Positions 1-5,534 of a stretch of DNA of 10,386 nucleotides are shown piece by piece. The DNA lies in contig URFI01000067.1 of NCBI GenBank assembly GCA_900547085.1, forward strand, positions 1-10,386. The letters are read 5' to 3'. Numbering within the stretch: the first letter of the stretch is position 1; every line of letters begins with the position of its first letter. The position numbers were made by a program, and so were the translations under genes. The notes under the pieces were generated by a model, which was not told the DNA's origin, did not search any database, and was given only the letters and a program-made list of their open reading frames with translations. This DNA comes from an uncultured Prevotella sp. GTDB lineage: Bacteria; Bacteroidota; Bacteroidia; Bacteroidales; Bacteroidaceae.

Positions 1-6
1 TAGTGC

Positions 7-303
7 TCAAAAACAAGAATAATAGAGAATGGGGTAAGGTTTTGCAGAGGTCTCATTCTCTAACATCGACGCCAAAGACTTACCCGCCGCACGAGCAATG
101 TCTTCGTGAGTAAGCGTGGAACTCACACTGTTGGGCGTAACAATTTGTCGTTTACTCTTCACCACTACCTCGCCCAAAGTAATGGTATCTTTTAGATGTT
201 GCCGAGGTATGTGTTCTATATCCTGCGCACTCGCCAACGTATTATTGCTCATCACCATACACGACAATAGGATGACAAGCCATAATTTTTCCTTTTTATT
301 CAT
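7..303 (-). pseudogene. Truncated TonB-dependent outer-membrane receptor (signal peptide and start of plug domain)
   Basis: Seen: a 98-residue reading frame beginning with a Sec signal peptide (residues 1 to about 26, cleavage probably after Ala-Ser-Ala). It continues with LGEVVVKSKR (43-52) and a plug-like stretch in which AAGKSLASMLEN (72-83) matches the start of TonB receptor plug domains. Full receptors run to roughly 600-1000 residues. Here the expected Val-Ser-Gly-Val continuation is absent after residue 83 (near position 55), and unrelated residues lead to TGA at 7-9. Upstream of the ATG is A-rich sequence and no Shine-Dalgarno. Known: these receptors take up metal chelates, haem, vitamins or glycans through the outer membrane. 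Inference: the gene is broken, perhaps by an insertion or deletion whose far side lies left of the window. The small His/Cys gene upstream on the same strand suggests a metal or haem substrate, which the sequence does not prove. Confidence 0.6.
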
Positions 304-328
304 TTGTATAATTTCTTCTTTTCATTCA

Positions 329-462
329 ATAGGCATCGCCTCAGCCATCCAATCATGATTGAATGGTCTTCAGTTTGCACTATTTTTCAATAAGATAGGC
401 ATCGCCTCAGCAATTACAAACAAGTTTGATTGCGTTCAGCTCGTACTATCTTTGCATAAAAC
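329..462. repeat. Two adjacent imperfect 66-68 bp direct repeats
   Basis: Copy A (329-394) and copy B (395-462) both open with the identical 17-mer ATAGGCATCGCCTCAGC (329-345 and 395-411) and abut directly. Their interiors diverge but keep the same layout: an inverted repeat, then a TTCAG segment, then an ACTATnTTT segment near the end. In copy A the inverted repeat is 345-366, centred on the perfect palindrome CAATCATGATTG (350-361). In copy B it is CAAAC-AA-GTTTG (417-428). The layout suggests a mobile or dispersed intergenic unit carrying a promoter, now duplicated. I have a vague impression of similar sequences between genes in Prevotella, which needs a genome search. Confidence 0.6.
425..454 (+). 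promoter_or_regulatory. Bacteroidetes-type promoter inside repeat copy B, reading right
   Basis: TTTG (425-428) and TATCTTTG (447-454, a match to TAnnTTTG) are separated by 18 nt, close to the usual 19-21. Transcription would start near 461 and run antisense into the 3' end of the small secreted gene. No annotated gene lies directly downstream on this strand apart from a 25-codon ORF. Copy A has only a decayed version (TATTTTTC). No matching -7 box faces the truncated receptor in this interval. Confidence 0.45.
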
Positions 463-468
463 AGGGGT

Positions 469-546
469 ATGAATATCATCATTCTTCAGCCGAAAGAAGT
501 CTCTCTCCTCCGAATTATGAATTATGAATTAAGAATTATGAATTAA
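469..546 (+). CDS. Possible 25-residue small ORF behind the repeat promoter
   Basis: An ATG at 469 lies about 8 nt past the predicted transcription start and is preceded by a purine run (AGGGG, 463-467) that could serve as a weak ribosome site. The frame runs 25 codons, beginning MNIIILQPKEV and ending in residues encoded by the heptamer repeats, with TAA at 544-546. It overlaps the 3' end of the minus-strand secreted gene. There is no recognisable domain. The short length and repeat-derived second half make chance likely; the only positive sign is its position behind a good promoter. Confidence 0.13.
   Translation: MNIIILQPKEVSLLRIMNYELRIMN
512..546. repeat. Five tandem heptamers, GAATTAW
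   Basis: Units at 512-518, 519-525, 526-532, 533-539 and 540-546 read GAATTAT, GAATTAT, GAATTAA, GAATTAT and GAATTAA. The array supplies the last codons and the TAA stop (529-531) of the minus-strand small secreted gene. A slipped-strand change in copy number would change that protein's C-terminus. Confidence 0.75.
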
Positions 547-855
547 AAAAGGTGGCGAATGAGCGTTTACCGTAAGCGGCTCACGATAAACTATTTGTGC
601 TGTAAATAGCGGTTTAACAATACGTTTTACAAGCAACACAGGCTGCCAAACAAAGAGTTTGGGCATGCTCATCTTGCACAGGTCAAAGTTACAAATGTAA
701 CAATACGCCTGTACTGTGGTTTGGTGTTGCTCTGTTTGGTCTAAGTGCTGTACAGTTATGCTGTGCGCATGAACGTCTTTAACGAGAAGAGCCGGGATGA
801 AGGTAAGCACCATCATCCACGCCATCAATCTGCGTTTCATCCTTCTTGTCATCAT
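529..855 (-). CDS. Small secreted His/Cys protein beside a TonB receptor
   Basis: About 108 residues. A basic N-terminus and hydrophobic stretch (MKRRLMAWMMVLTFIPALL) end near a VHAHS signal-cleavage region. The mature part holds a His-rich spacer (HLDQTEQHQ), a Cys cluster CYICNFDLCK with CxxC followed by a third Cys five residues on, and a C-terminal SPPF. Known to me: short secreted proteins with a CxxC-D/N-F core, often ending in a Pro-Pro motif, occur beside TonB receptors in Bacteroidetes, where a metal or haem link is suspected but not firmly assigned. The start is uncertain: GTG at 861, ATG at 855 or 852, or ATG at 840. The last gives the most compact signal peptide and has AAGAAGG directly before it. 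The truncated receptor follows on the same strand. The last codons lie in a heptamer repeat, so the native C-terminus may have been altered. Confidence 0.55.
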   Translation of the reverse strand: MMTRRMKRRLMAWMMVLTFIPALLVKDVHAHSITVQHLDQTEQHQTTVQAYCYICNFDLCKMSMPKLFVWQPVLLVKRIVKPLFTAQIVYREPLTVNAHSPPFLIHNS

Positions 856-861
856 TCGCAC

Positions 862-1016
862 TAAAATAACTGTTCAATCTTTAGCACGCAAAAATAGACA
901 AAATATAGTAATCGCATGGTAAAGAAACCATTATTGTCGCTATTTTTTCATTTATCTTAACAAAAATATTGCTTCTTTACAAGCGTTTGACAACCGTAAA
1001 AAAGGCTGATCTCCGA
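862..1016. other. Intergenic region with a weak minus-strand promoter candidate
   Basis: This AT-rich gap lies between the phosphatase stop and the small secreted gene. One -7-type box facing left is present (CAAAAATA on the plus strand, 889-896, reading TATTTTTG on the minus strand), but no convincing -33 TTTG sits 19-21 nt upstream of it. A T-rich run just downstream of the phosphatase stop (AAAAAAGG at 998-1005 on the plus strand) lacks a good stem, so no terminator is called. Confidence 0.3.
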
Positions 1017-2309
1017 CTACTTCTTGGTTTGAAATTGATCTATCTTGTTCAGATAATAAGTCTTGAAATCGTTCCAATGGTAATAGGGAGCGATATCGGT
1101 TGGGAGGGGTAGGGTGGTCTCGTCTTCGTTCAGAAGCACCTTCACGAGGATGTCGTTAGGACGCGCTTGCGAGCGGTAGAACACAAACTGCAGGTTGCAA
1201 GCCATGGGGAAGATGCGGTAATCCAGCCAATTCTCATCATCCAAACGTTCCAAGTCCTCTATCTGCTTACCGTAACCATTGATGTCTAACAGGCACACCA
1301 GGGGCATCACCATCGTGTCGTGACCATAACGAAGCGTTGCGCCGGGGTGGGAGAGAGCCACGCAACTGTCAGCCTCGGTGATGATGCGGCGCAGCAACAT
1401 GCGTTGCGAATAGGGCTGAACAGCGCCATTCAGGGGTGACGGGCCATAGTTGATGTACCACCACGCATTGGTTTTGAGCCAAGCATCATACAACTCGTCG
1501 TGAGTAAAGAGGTCTAAGAGCGACAGCTGATGGCGCAGTTCGGTGCTCTGCACGTTGCTGGCAAGATTGTAAAGCTGGGTGTTTAATTGTGTAGCGTCGA
1601 CGTGTTCACGCCAATAGCTTTCATCCTTAAAAATTCGGTTCATCACCCCTACATGGTTGTCATGCCGCTTGGCAAAAGCCTCGTAGATGTCTTTTACCTT
1701 TCCGGGCATTTTGTTTTTGTATAAAGCCGTGTCGCCATACACCAAATAGGGCATGTCATACGCACTGGCATCGTGCGTGATGTGCAGTTGAGGATTGAGC
1801 CTTGCCAGTTGCAGCAACGCATTTTCCATGGACAAGATGCAGCGAATGACGGTGCTGCTCTTGGCATCTACGTTTGTTTTTCCACTCAACACTTCTGGAA
1901 AACGCTCGAACATTCGCCGTGCTATTTGTTGGTGTTGCTCGGCTCCACGCAAGGTTAGCTCACCCAATCTTCCTTTTGCCTCATTACAAATCATGCTTAC
2001 TTTGCGCAACACCTCTTTGCCTGTGGGGGTCAATTTTCCCAAACTGTCGGCCTGTTGCAGCGTGCGAAGCGGACCGTTGTAATCGTTTGGGTCGATGAGA
2101 TAGCGCGAACCGTGCCGTCCATAATGACTGATGTAAAACGGAACATATCCCTTTGGGGCAAGCGTGAGCTGCGGTTTTAGCGGCCCGGGATAAGCGTAAT
2201 AGCCGTTGGCAGCCAACAAAGGGTTGTTGAAAATCTCGGTTTTAGAAAGTTGAGCGTTTGAGGTAATCCAACAAAAGCATAAAGACAGGATGATTAAAGT
2301 TTTGTTCAT
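1017..2309 (-). CDS. Secreted histidine-type acid phosphatase (clade 2 HAP)
   Basis: A 430-residue protein of the branch-2 histidine phosphatase family, which removes phosphate from phosphomonoesters through a phospho-histidine intermediate. Residues 1-19 form a signal peptide ending in Ser-Asn-Ala, so it acts in the periplasm or outside. Catalytic signature HYGRHGSR (62-69) supplies the nucleophile His66. SSTVIRC (151-157) contains the second conserved Arg. GHDT (329-332) is the proton-donor HD motif. MINPP-type inositol phosphatases usually carry HAE here, so this copy looks more like the HD phytase / glucose-1-phosphatase type; substrate cannot be told. An in-frame ATG at 2357 was rejected because it lies upstream of the predicted transcription start and would bury the signal peptide. 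The gene is alone on its strand, with a well-formed promoter of its own. Confidence 0.9.
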   Translation of the reverse strand: MNKTLIILSLCFCWITSNAQLSKTEIFNNPLLAANGYYAYPGPLKPQLTLAPKGYVPFYISHYGRHGSRYLIDPNDYNGPLRTLQQADSLGKLTPTGKEVLRKVSMICNEAKGRLGELTLRGAEQHQQIARRMFERFPEVLSGKTNVDAKSSTVIRCILSMENALLQLARLNPQLHITHDASAYDMPYLVYGDTALYKNKMPGKVKDIYEAFAKRHDNHVGVMNRIFKDESYWREHVDATQLNTQLYNLASNVQSTELRHQLSLLDLFTHDELYDAWLKTNAWWYINYGPSPLNGAVQPYSQRMLLRRIITEADSCVALSHPGATLRYGHDTMVMPLVCLLDINGYGKQIEDLERLDDENWLDYRIFPMACNLQFVFYRSQARPNDILVKVLLNEDETTLPLPTDIAPYYHWNDFKTYYLNKIDQFQTKK

Positions 2310-2337
2310 CGTGGTAATTATTGATTCAAGAATGATG

Positions 2338-2368
2338 CAAAAGTAATGCTTTTGCAAGAAAAAGCAAA
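2338..2368 (-). promoter_or_regulatory. Promoter of the histidine phosphatase gene
   Basis: On the minus strand, TTTG (2368-2365) and TACTTTTG (2345-2338) are spaced by 19 nt, an exact match to the Bacteroidetes -33/-7 consensus. The predicted start near 2331 gives a leader of about 22 nt before the ATG at 2309. Confidence 0.7.
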
Positions 2369-2376
2369 GCGTTTAC

Positions 2377-2407
2377 TTGATGCTTTGCAAAAGTTATGCT
2401 ATCTTTG
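2377..2407 (+). promoter_or_regulatory. Promoter of the duplicated HTH-like gene and downstream block
   Basis: TTG (2377-2379) and TATCTTTG (2400-2407) are spaced by 20 nt, a good Bacteroidetes match. The start would be near 2414, leaving a leader of about 70 nt. The leader contains complementary arms CGCAGC (2422-2427) and GCTGCG (2455-2460), then a CTCTTTTTG run (2464-2472), so some leader control is possible. The -33 elements of the two divergent promoters lie only about 8 nt apart, so one bound protein could affect both. Confidence 0.6.
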
Positions 2408-2485
2408 CCTCAAAGAGTTTTCGCAGCAAATGCGTAAAACATACGTCCTTGCAAGCTGCGCATGCTCTTTTTGTCAAAACAATGA

Positions 2486-3142
2486 ATGATCATGTCAATA
2501 CCCAATGAATGGTCGGACGACTATTGGTTGCTGTTGATGCAACTGTACCTGAAGAAGCCTATTGGCGTGAAAGCCTTGTATTCGCGCGCCATGGTTGACC
2601 TTAGCTTGGAGCTACACATACCGCCACAGACCTTATACGAGCAGATGTTTCGGCTGAGACGACTGGACACACCACGCTTGGAAAAGCTGTGGAACGAGTA
2701 TGCCGAGCACCCCAGCAAATTGGCTCGCGGGGTTAAGTTGCTGAGAAAGATGCGGGGATTTGGACAAGCTGCGTCGTTTTACGATGGGGTAGAGGTGAAC
2801 GAATCATTTGAACACGACTTCAAACCGCTTGCGGCTGACGCGGAACTCACACCGATGATGCTCATCATCATCTTGGATTTGTATTTCAGGCTCGTACCCA
2901 TTACCATGGTAGCCGAAACACCCGAGATTGTCAGTCTGGCCAAATTAATGCGCCTGAAACCAGGTAAAATCGTGGAAGTGATGACGGTTTTCAAGTTCTG
3001 TGACCCATATCTGAATCGTGATGACATGATGATTCACCCGCTGCTTGTACCCTGTCAGGACATTTGGCAGCGTTATGGCAACGCCAATCCGGAACACTTG
3101 TCCGCACTGGCCGCACAGCTCAAGGATTATTTTAAAGATTGA
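2486..3142 (+). CDS. Conserved-looking protein of unknown function, two HTH-like repeats
   Basis: A 218-residue soluble protein with no signal peptide or membrane segment. I do not recognise a named family. Seen: residues 15-61 align without gaps to 127-173 (offset 112). The match keeps Leu-Tyr (20-21 / 132-133), Val37/149, Leu39/151, Pro47/159, Glu52/164, Met54/166 and Asp61/173, with hydrophobic positions alike throughout. A second block follows in each half: W..Y...P..L at 69-79 and W..Y....P..L at 194-205. Within each half, the segment from about 37 (LSLELHIPPQTLYEQMFRLR) and from about 149 has the spacing of a helix-turn-helix. Inference: an ancient internal duplication giving two helical, possibly nucleic-acid-binding modules. 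It lies upstream of rpoN on the same strand with a 176-nt gap. ATG 2492 is an equally possible start. Confidence 0.8.
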   Translation: MIMSIPNEWSDDYWLLLMQLYLKKPIGVKALYSRAMVDLSLELHIPPQTLYEQMFRLRRLDTPRLEKLWNEYAEHPSKLARGVKLLRKMRGFGQAASFYDGVEVNESFEHDFKPLAADAELTPMMLIIILDLYFRLVPITMVAETPEIVSLAKLMRLKPGKIVEVMTVFKFCDPYLNRDDMMIHPLLVPCQDIWQRYGNANPEHLSALAAQLKDYFKD

Positions 3143-3245
3143 TGGTAGACGCTTTCTTTGCGTGTGCCAACCGAAAGCGAACCTGCCGGCTGGGCAATCT
3201 TGGAAAATTACCCTCAAAAGAAGCGGATTATAAGAATATCTTTTG

Positions 3246-3253
3246 TATTTTTG
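3246..3253 (+). promoter_or_regulatory. Possible -7 box ahead of rpoN
   Basis: TATTTTTG matches TAnnTTTG and would give a leader of about 60 nt, but no TTG or TTTG lies 19-21 nt upstream. The 176-nt gap before rpoN (3143-3318) holds no other recognisable gene. rpoN may use this weak promoter or read-through from the upstream gene. Confidence 0.3.
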
Positions 3254-3318
3254 CATGTGCGTCAACAGTACATGAAGAACGCACGCGAACATCATCAGAA
3301 GGGACTGGATATACAGCA

Positions 3319-4812
3319 ATGGCCAACAAACTCATACAAACTCAAGAACAACGACAACAGCAGGTACAGCGACTGTCACAGCAACAAATGTTGCAAGTGA
3401 AGCTGCTGGAGATGCCGTTGACCGAACTGGAGGAGAGCGTTAATGCCGAATTGGATGACAATCCGGCGTTGGAGAAAGCCGAAGGGGAGGAACGCTATGA
3501 GGATGAAACGGATGGCCGGGACGAACGCGAGGAAGACTTTGCCGAGCGAACTGAACGCGAAGAGCGCGAAGAAGCATTGGACAAAGCCCTGGAAAACATC
3601 GGCAGAGATGATGAGATGCCTGACGCTTACGGAGCCTATCATCCGCAAGACAACGCCGACTATGAGGAGATTGTCTACGGAGACACCAAATCTTTCTACG
3701 ACAAACTGAAAGAGCAGATGATGATGGAGAACCTCACGGACACGCAGAAAGACGTGATGGAATATCTCATCGGTTCGCTCGACGACGACGGTTACCTGCG
3801 AAAGGATGTAGAATTGATTAGTGACGAACTGGCCATCTACCACAACATCGACGTCACGCCCACGCAAATAGAGGAGGTGTTGTATACCCTACAAGGGTTC
3901 GACCCTGCGGGCATCGGCGCCAGGTCGCTGCAAGAGTGTTTGCTGTTGCAGGTGGAAAGGCGTCCAGAGAGCAAACTTAAAGACATCTTGCAGCAAGTAG
4001 TGACACGCCAGTTTGACGCGTTCACCAAGAAACATTGGGACAAAATACAGGCAAACCTCAAACTATCCGACTTGCAACTGCAAGCGGTTCAAGAAGAGAT
4101 ACGTAAGCTCAATCCCAAACCCGGCGCATCAATGGGCGAGACCATGGGCAGGAACGTCCAGCAAATCACACCCGACTTTATCATCGACGTGGATGATAAC
4201 AACAACATTTCGTTCACACTGAACCAAGGAAAAATTCCACAACTGACCATCTCTCCATCGTTTTCCGACATGGTAGACACCTACAAGAACAACAAGGAGA
4301 ATATGAACCGGCAGGAAAAGGAAGCGCTGTTGTATGCCAAACAGAAAGTAGACAAGGCGCAAGGGTTCATCGATGCCATCAAACAACGCCGACATACGCT
4401 GTACATAACGATGAAAGCGATTATAGACTGGCAGCGTAAGTTCTTCCTCGATGGTGACGAGTCAGACCTCAAACCCATGATTCTGAAAGACATTGCCGAC
4501 AAGACTGAACTGGACATCTCTACCATCTCGCGCGTGAGCAACATCAAGTATGCACAGACGAAATGGGGCACTTTCCCGCTCAGGTTCTTCTTCACCGACA
4601 GCTATACCACCGAAGATGGGGAAGAACTCTCTACCCGGAAAATCAAACTGGCACTGAAAGAAGTAATCGACCACGAGGACAAACGCAAACCGTTCAGTGA
4701 TGAGGCACTGGCCAAGGAACTGAAAAAGATGGGATTTCCCGTGGCTCGACGCACCGTAGCCAAGTACAGAGAGCAATTAGGACTATCGGTTGCACGGCTA
4801 AGGAAAGAATGA
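3319..4812 (+). CDS. rpoN: RNA polymerase sigma-54 factor
   Basis: A 497-residue sigma-54, slightly longer than the 477 of E. coli. It directs core polymerase to -24/-12 promoters and needs an AAA+ activator to open DNA. Region I is the Gln/Leu-rich activator-responsive N-terminus (about 1-52, with QRLSQQQMLQVKLLEMPL). Region II is a strongly acidic linker (about 53-100). The core-binding domain follows (LIGSLDDDGYL 150-160; LQGFDPAGIGARSLQECLL 191-209). The HTH is at about 385-411 (DISTISRVSNIKY), then KWGTFPLRFFF. The diagnostic RpoN box ARRTVAKYRE is at 476-485. Start: the frame extends left to 3139, but the 60 extra residues are low-complexity-free, Cys-rich and unlike sigma-54, whereas Met at 3319 opens region I directly. 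No sigma-54 activator gene lies in the window. Confidence 0.96.
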   Translation: MANKLIQTQEQRQQQVQRLSQQQMLQVKLLEMPLTELEESVNAELDDNPALEKAEGEERYEDETDGRDEREEDFAERTEREEREEALDKALENIGRDDEMPDAYGAYHPQDNADYEEIVYGDTKSFYDKLKEQMMMENLTDTQKDVMEYLIGSLDDDGYLRKDVELISDELAIYHNIDVTPTQIEEVLYTLQGFDPAGIGARSLQECLLLQVERRPESKLKDILQQVVTRQFDAFTKKHWDKIQANLKLSDLQLQAVQEEIRKLNPKPGASMGETMGRNVQQITPDFIIDVDDNNNISFTLNQGKIPQLTISPSFSDMVDTYKNNKENMNRQEKEALLYAKQKVDKAQGFIDAIKQRRHTLYITMKAIIDWQRKFFLDGDESDLKPMILKDIADKTELDISTISRVSNIKYAQTKWGTFPLRFFFTDSYTTEDGEELSTRKIKLALKEVIDHEDKRKPFSDEALAKELKKMGFPVARRTVAKYREQLGLSVARLRKE

Positions 4813-4850
4813 TTGACGCATCGTTTGTCATGAATGACGCTAAAACATGA
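4809..4850 (+). CDS. Micro-ORF 1 overlapping the rpoN stop
   Basis: The ATG at 4809-4811 overlaps the rpoN TGA (4810-4812) in an ATGA arrangement. The 13 codons read MIDASFVMNDAKT and end in TGA at 4848-4850. It is too short for any domain. The only argument for function is the ATGA overlap at both ends, which could pass ribosomes from rpoN toward the membrane-protein gene. Chance is quite possible. Confidence 0.2.
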   Translation: MIDASFVMNDAKT

Positions 4851-4897
4851 AGAAGAATCCATCCGCAAAGATACAACCTGCGGATGACACAATATGA
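4847..4897 (+). CDS. Micro-ORF 2 linking to the PAP2-like gene
   Basis: The ATG at 4847 overlaps the stop of micro-ORF 1 (ATGA). The 16 codons read MKKNPSAKIQPADDTI, and the TGA (4895-4897) overlaps the ATG of the next gene (4894) in a third ATGA. The Met-Lys-Lys start is common for bacterial peptides. The frame spans the 8-bp hairpin at 4860-4886, so ribosomes translating it would melt the stem and then reach the next start codon. This is a structural argument only. Confidence 0.25.
   Translation: MKKNPSAKIQPADDTI
4860..4886 (+). promoter_or_regulatory. Hairpin just upstream of the PAP2-like start codon
   Basis: Perfect 8-bp arms CATCCGCA (4860-4867) and TGCGGATG (4879-4886) enclose an 11-nt loop. 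The stem ends 7 nt before the start codon at 4894 and has no U-run after it, so it is not a terminator. It could limit ribosome access or mark an RNA-processing site. Confidence 0.45.
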
Positions 4898-5514
4898 AAG
4901 AAAAGAACATTATTTTGGCCGCTCGGACGATAAGCATCGTCTTTACACCTTTCTACCTGCCCGTGCTTGGGTTGGTAGCACTGTTCATGTTGAGTTATCT
5001 CAACAGGCTGGTTCCTTGGTATTACAAGCTTACCGTCATCATGATGGTGTATCTTTTCACCGTATTGTTGCCAACCTTGTTGATACACCTATATCGAAAA
5101 TACCAGGGATGGACACTGCACGAGCTGGGAATGAAAGAGCGACGAATGGTGCCTTACATTATCTCGATTGTGTGTTACTTCGCATGTTACTACATCATGA
5201 ACCTGTATCACATCCCACATTTCATCAGCAGTATCCTCATCACGGCACTCGCCATCCAGATTATCTGTGCGCTCATCAACGTCTGGTGGAAGATATCTAC
5301 CCACTCGGCAGCCATCGGTGGCGTAACAGGCGCATTGATGTCGTTTGCCTTGTTGTTTCACTTCAATCCTACTTGGTGGCTCTGTTTGGCCATCTTGTTC
5401 GCAGGATTGGTGGGGTCGAGCCGCATCATTCTCAAGCAACACACACTTTCACAGGTGAACGTTGGATTCATTGTTGGTCTGATATCCGCCTTCTATATTA
5501 TCTCAATGATTTGA
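4894..5514 (+). CDS. Integral membrane protein, degenerate PAP2-phosphatase type
   Basis: 206 residues, mostly hydrophobic, with about six to seven membrane segments (roughly 12-36, 45-66, 86-105, 110-130, 140-157, 160-178, 188-205). The order of polar motifs resembles PAP2 lipid phosphatases: a basic KERRMVP (81-87) in the place of KxxxxxxRP, STHS (135-138) in the place of PSGH, and SRIILKQHTLSQ (176-187) matching SRx5Hx3D. The last residue is Gln187 instead of the Asp that orients the catalytic His, and the first motif is irregular. PAP2 members dephosphorylate lipid phosphates such as phosphatidate or undecaprenyl pyrophosphate; this copy may be weak or may have another role. It starts at the end of a micro-ORF 81 nt after rpoN, and purE follows 20 nt downstream, so it is probably co-transcribed with both. 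Confidence 0.75.
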   Translation: MKEKNIILAARTISIVFTPFYLPVLGLVALFMLSYLNRLVPWYYKLTVIMMVYLFTVLLPTLLIHLYRKYQGWTLHELGMKERRMVPYIISIVCYFACYYIMNLYHIPHFISSILITALAIQIICALINVWWKISTHSAAIGGVTGALMSFALLFHFNPTWWLCLAILFAGLVGSSRIILKQHTLSQVNVGFIVGLISAFYIISMI

Positions 5515-5534
5515 AATCAAACTCTTAAAACAAT

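Noticed and set aside
2310..2357. 16-residue extension of the phosphatase from the ATG at 2357
   Set aside because: It overlaps the -7 box at 2338-2345 and lies upstream of the predicted transcription start; Met at 2309 begins a proper signal peptide.
3139..3318. 60-residue N-terminal extension of sigma-54
   Set aside because: It does not resemble sigma-54 region I, and Met at 3319 begins the conserved Gln/Leu-rich region directly.
4884..5528. 214-codon plus-strand ORF in another frame
   Set aside because: Shadow of the PAP2-like gene: it lacks hydrophobic or domain pattern, while the real frame encodes regular membrane segments.
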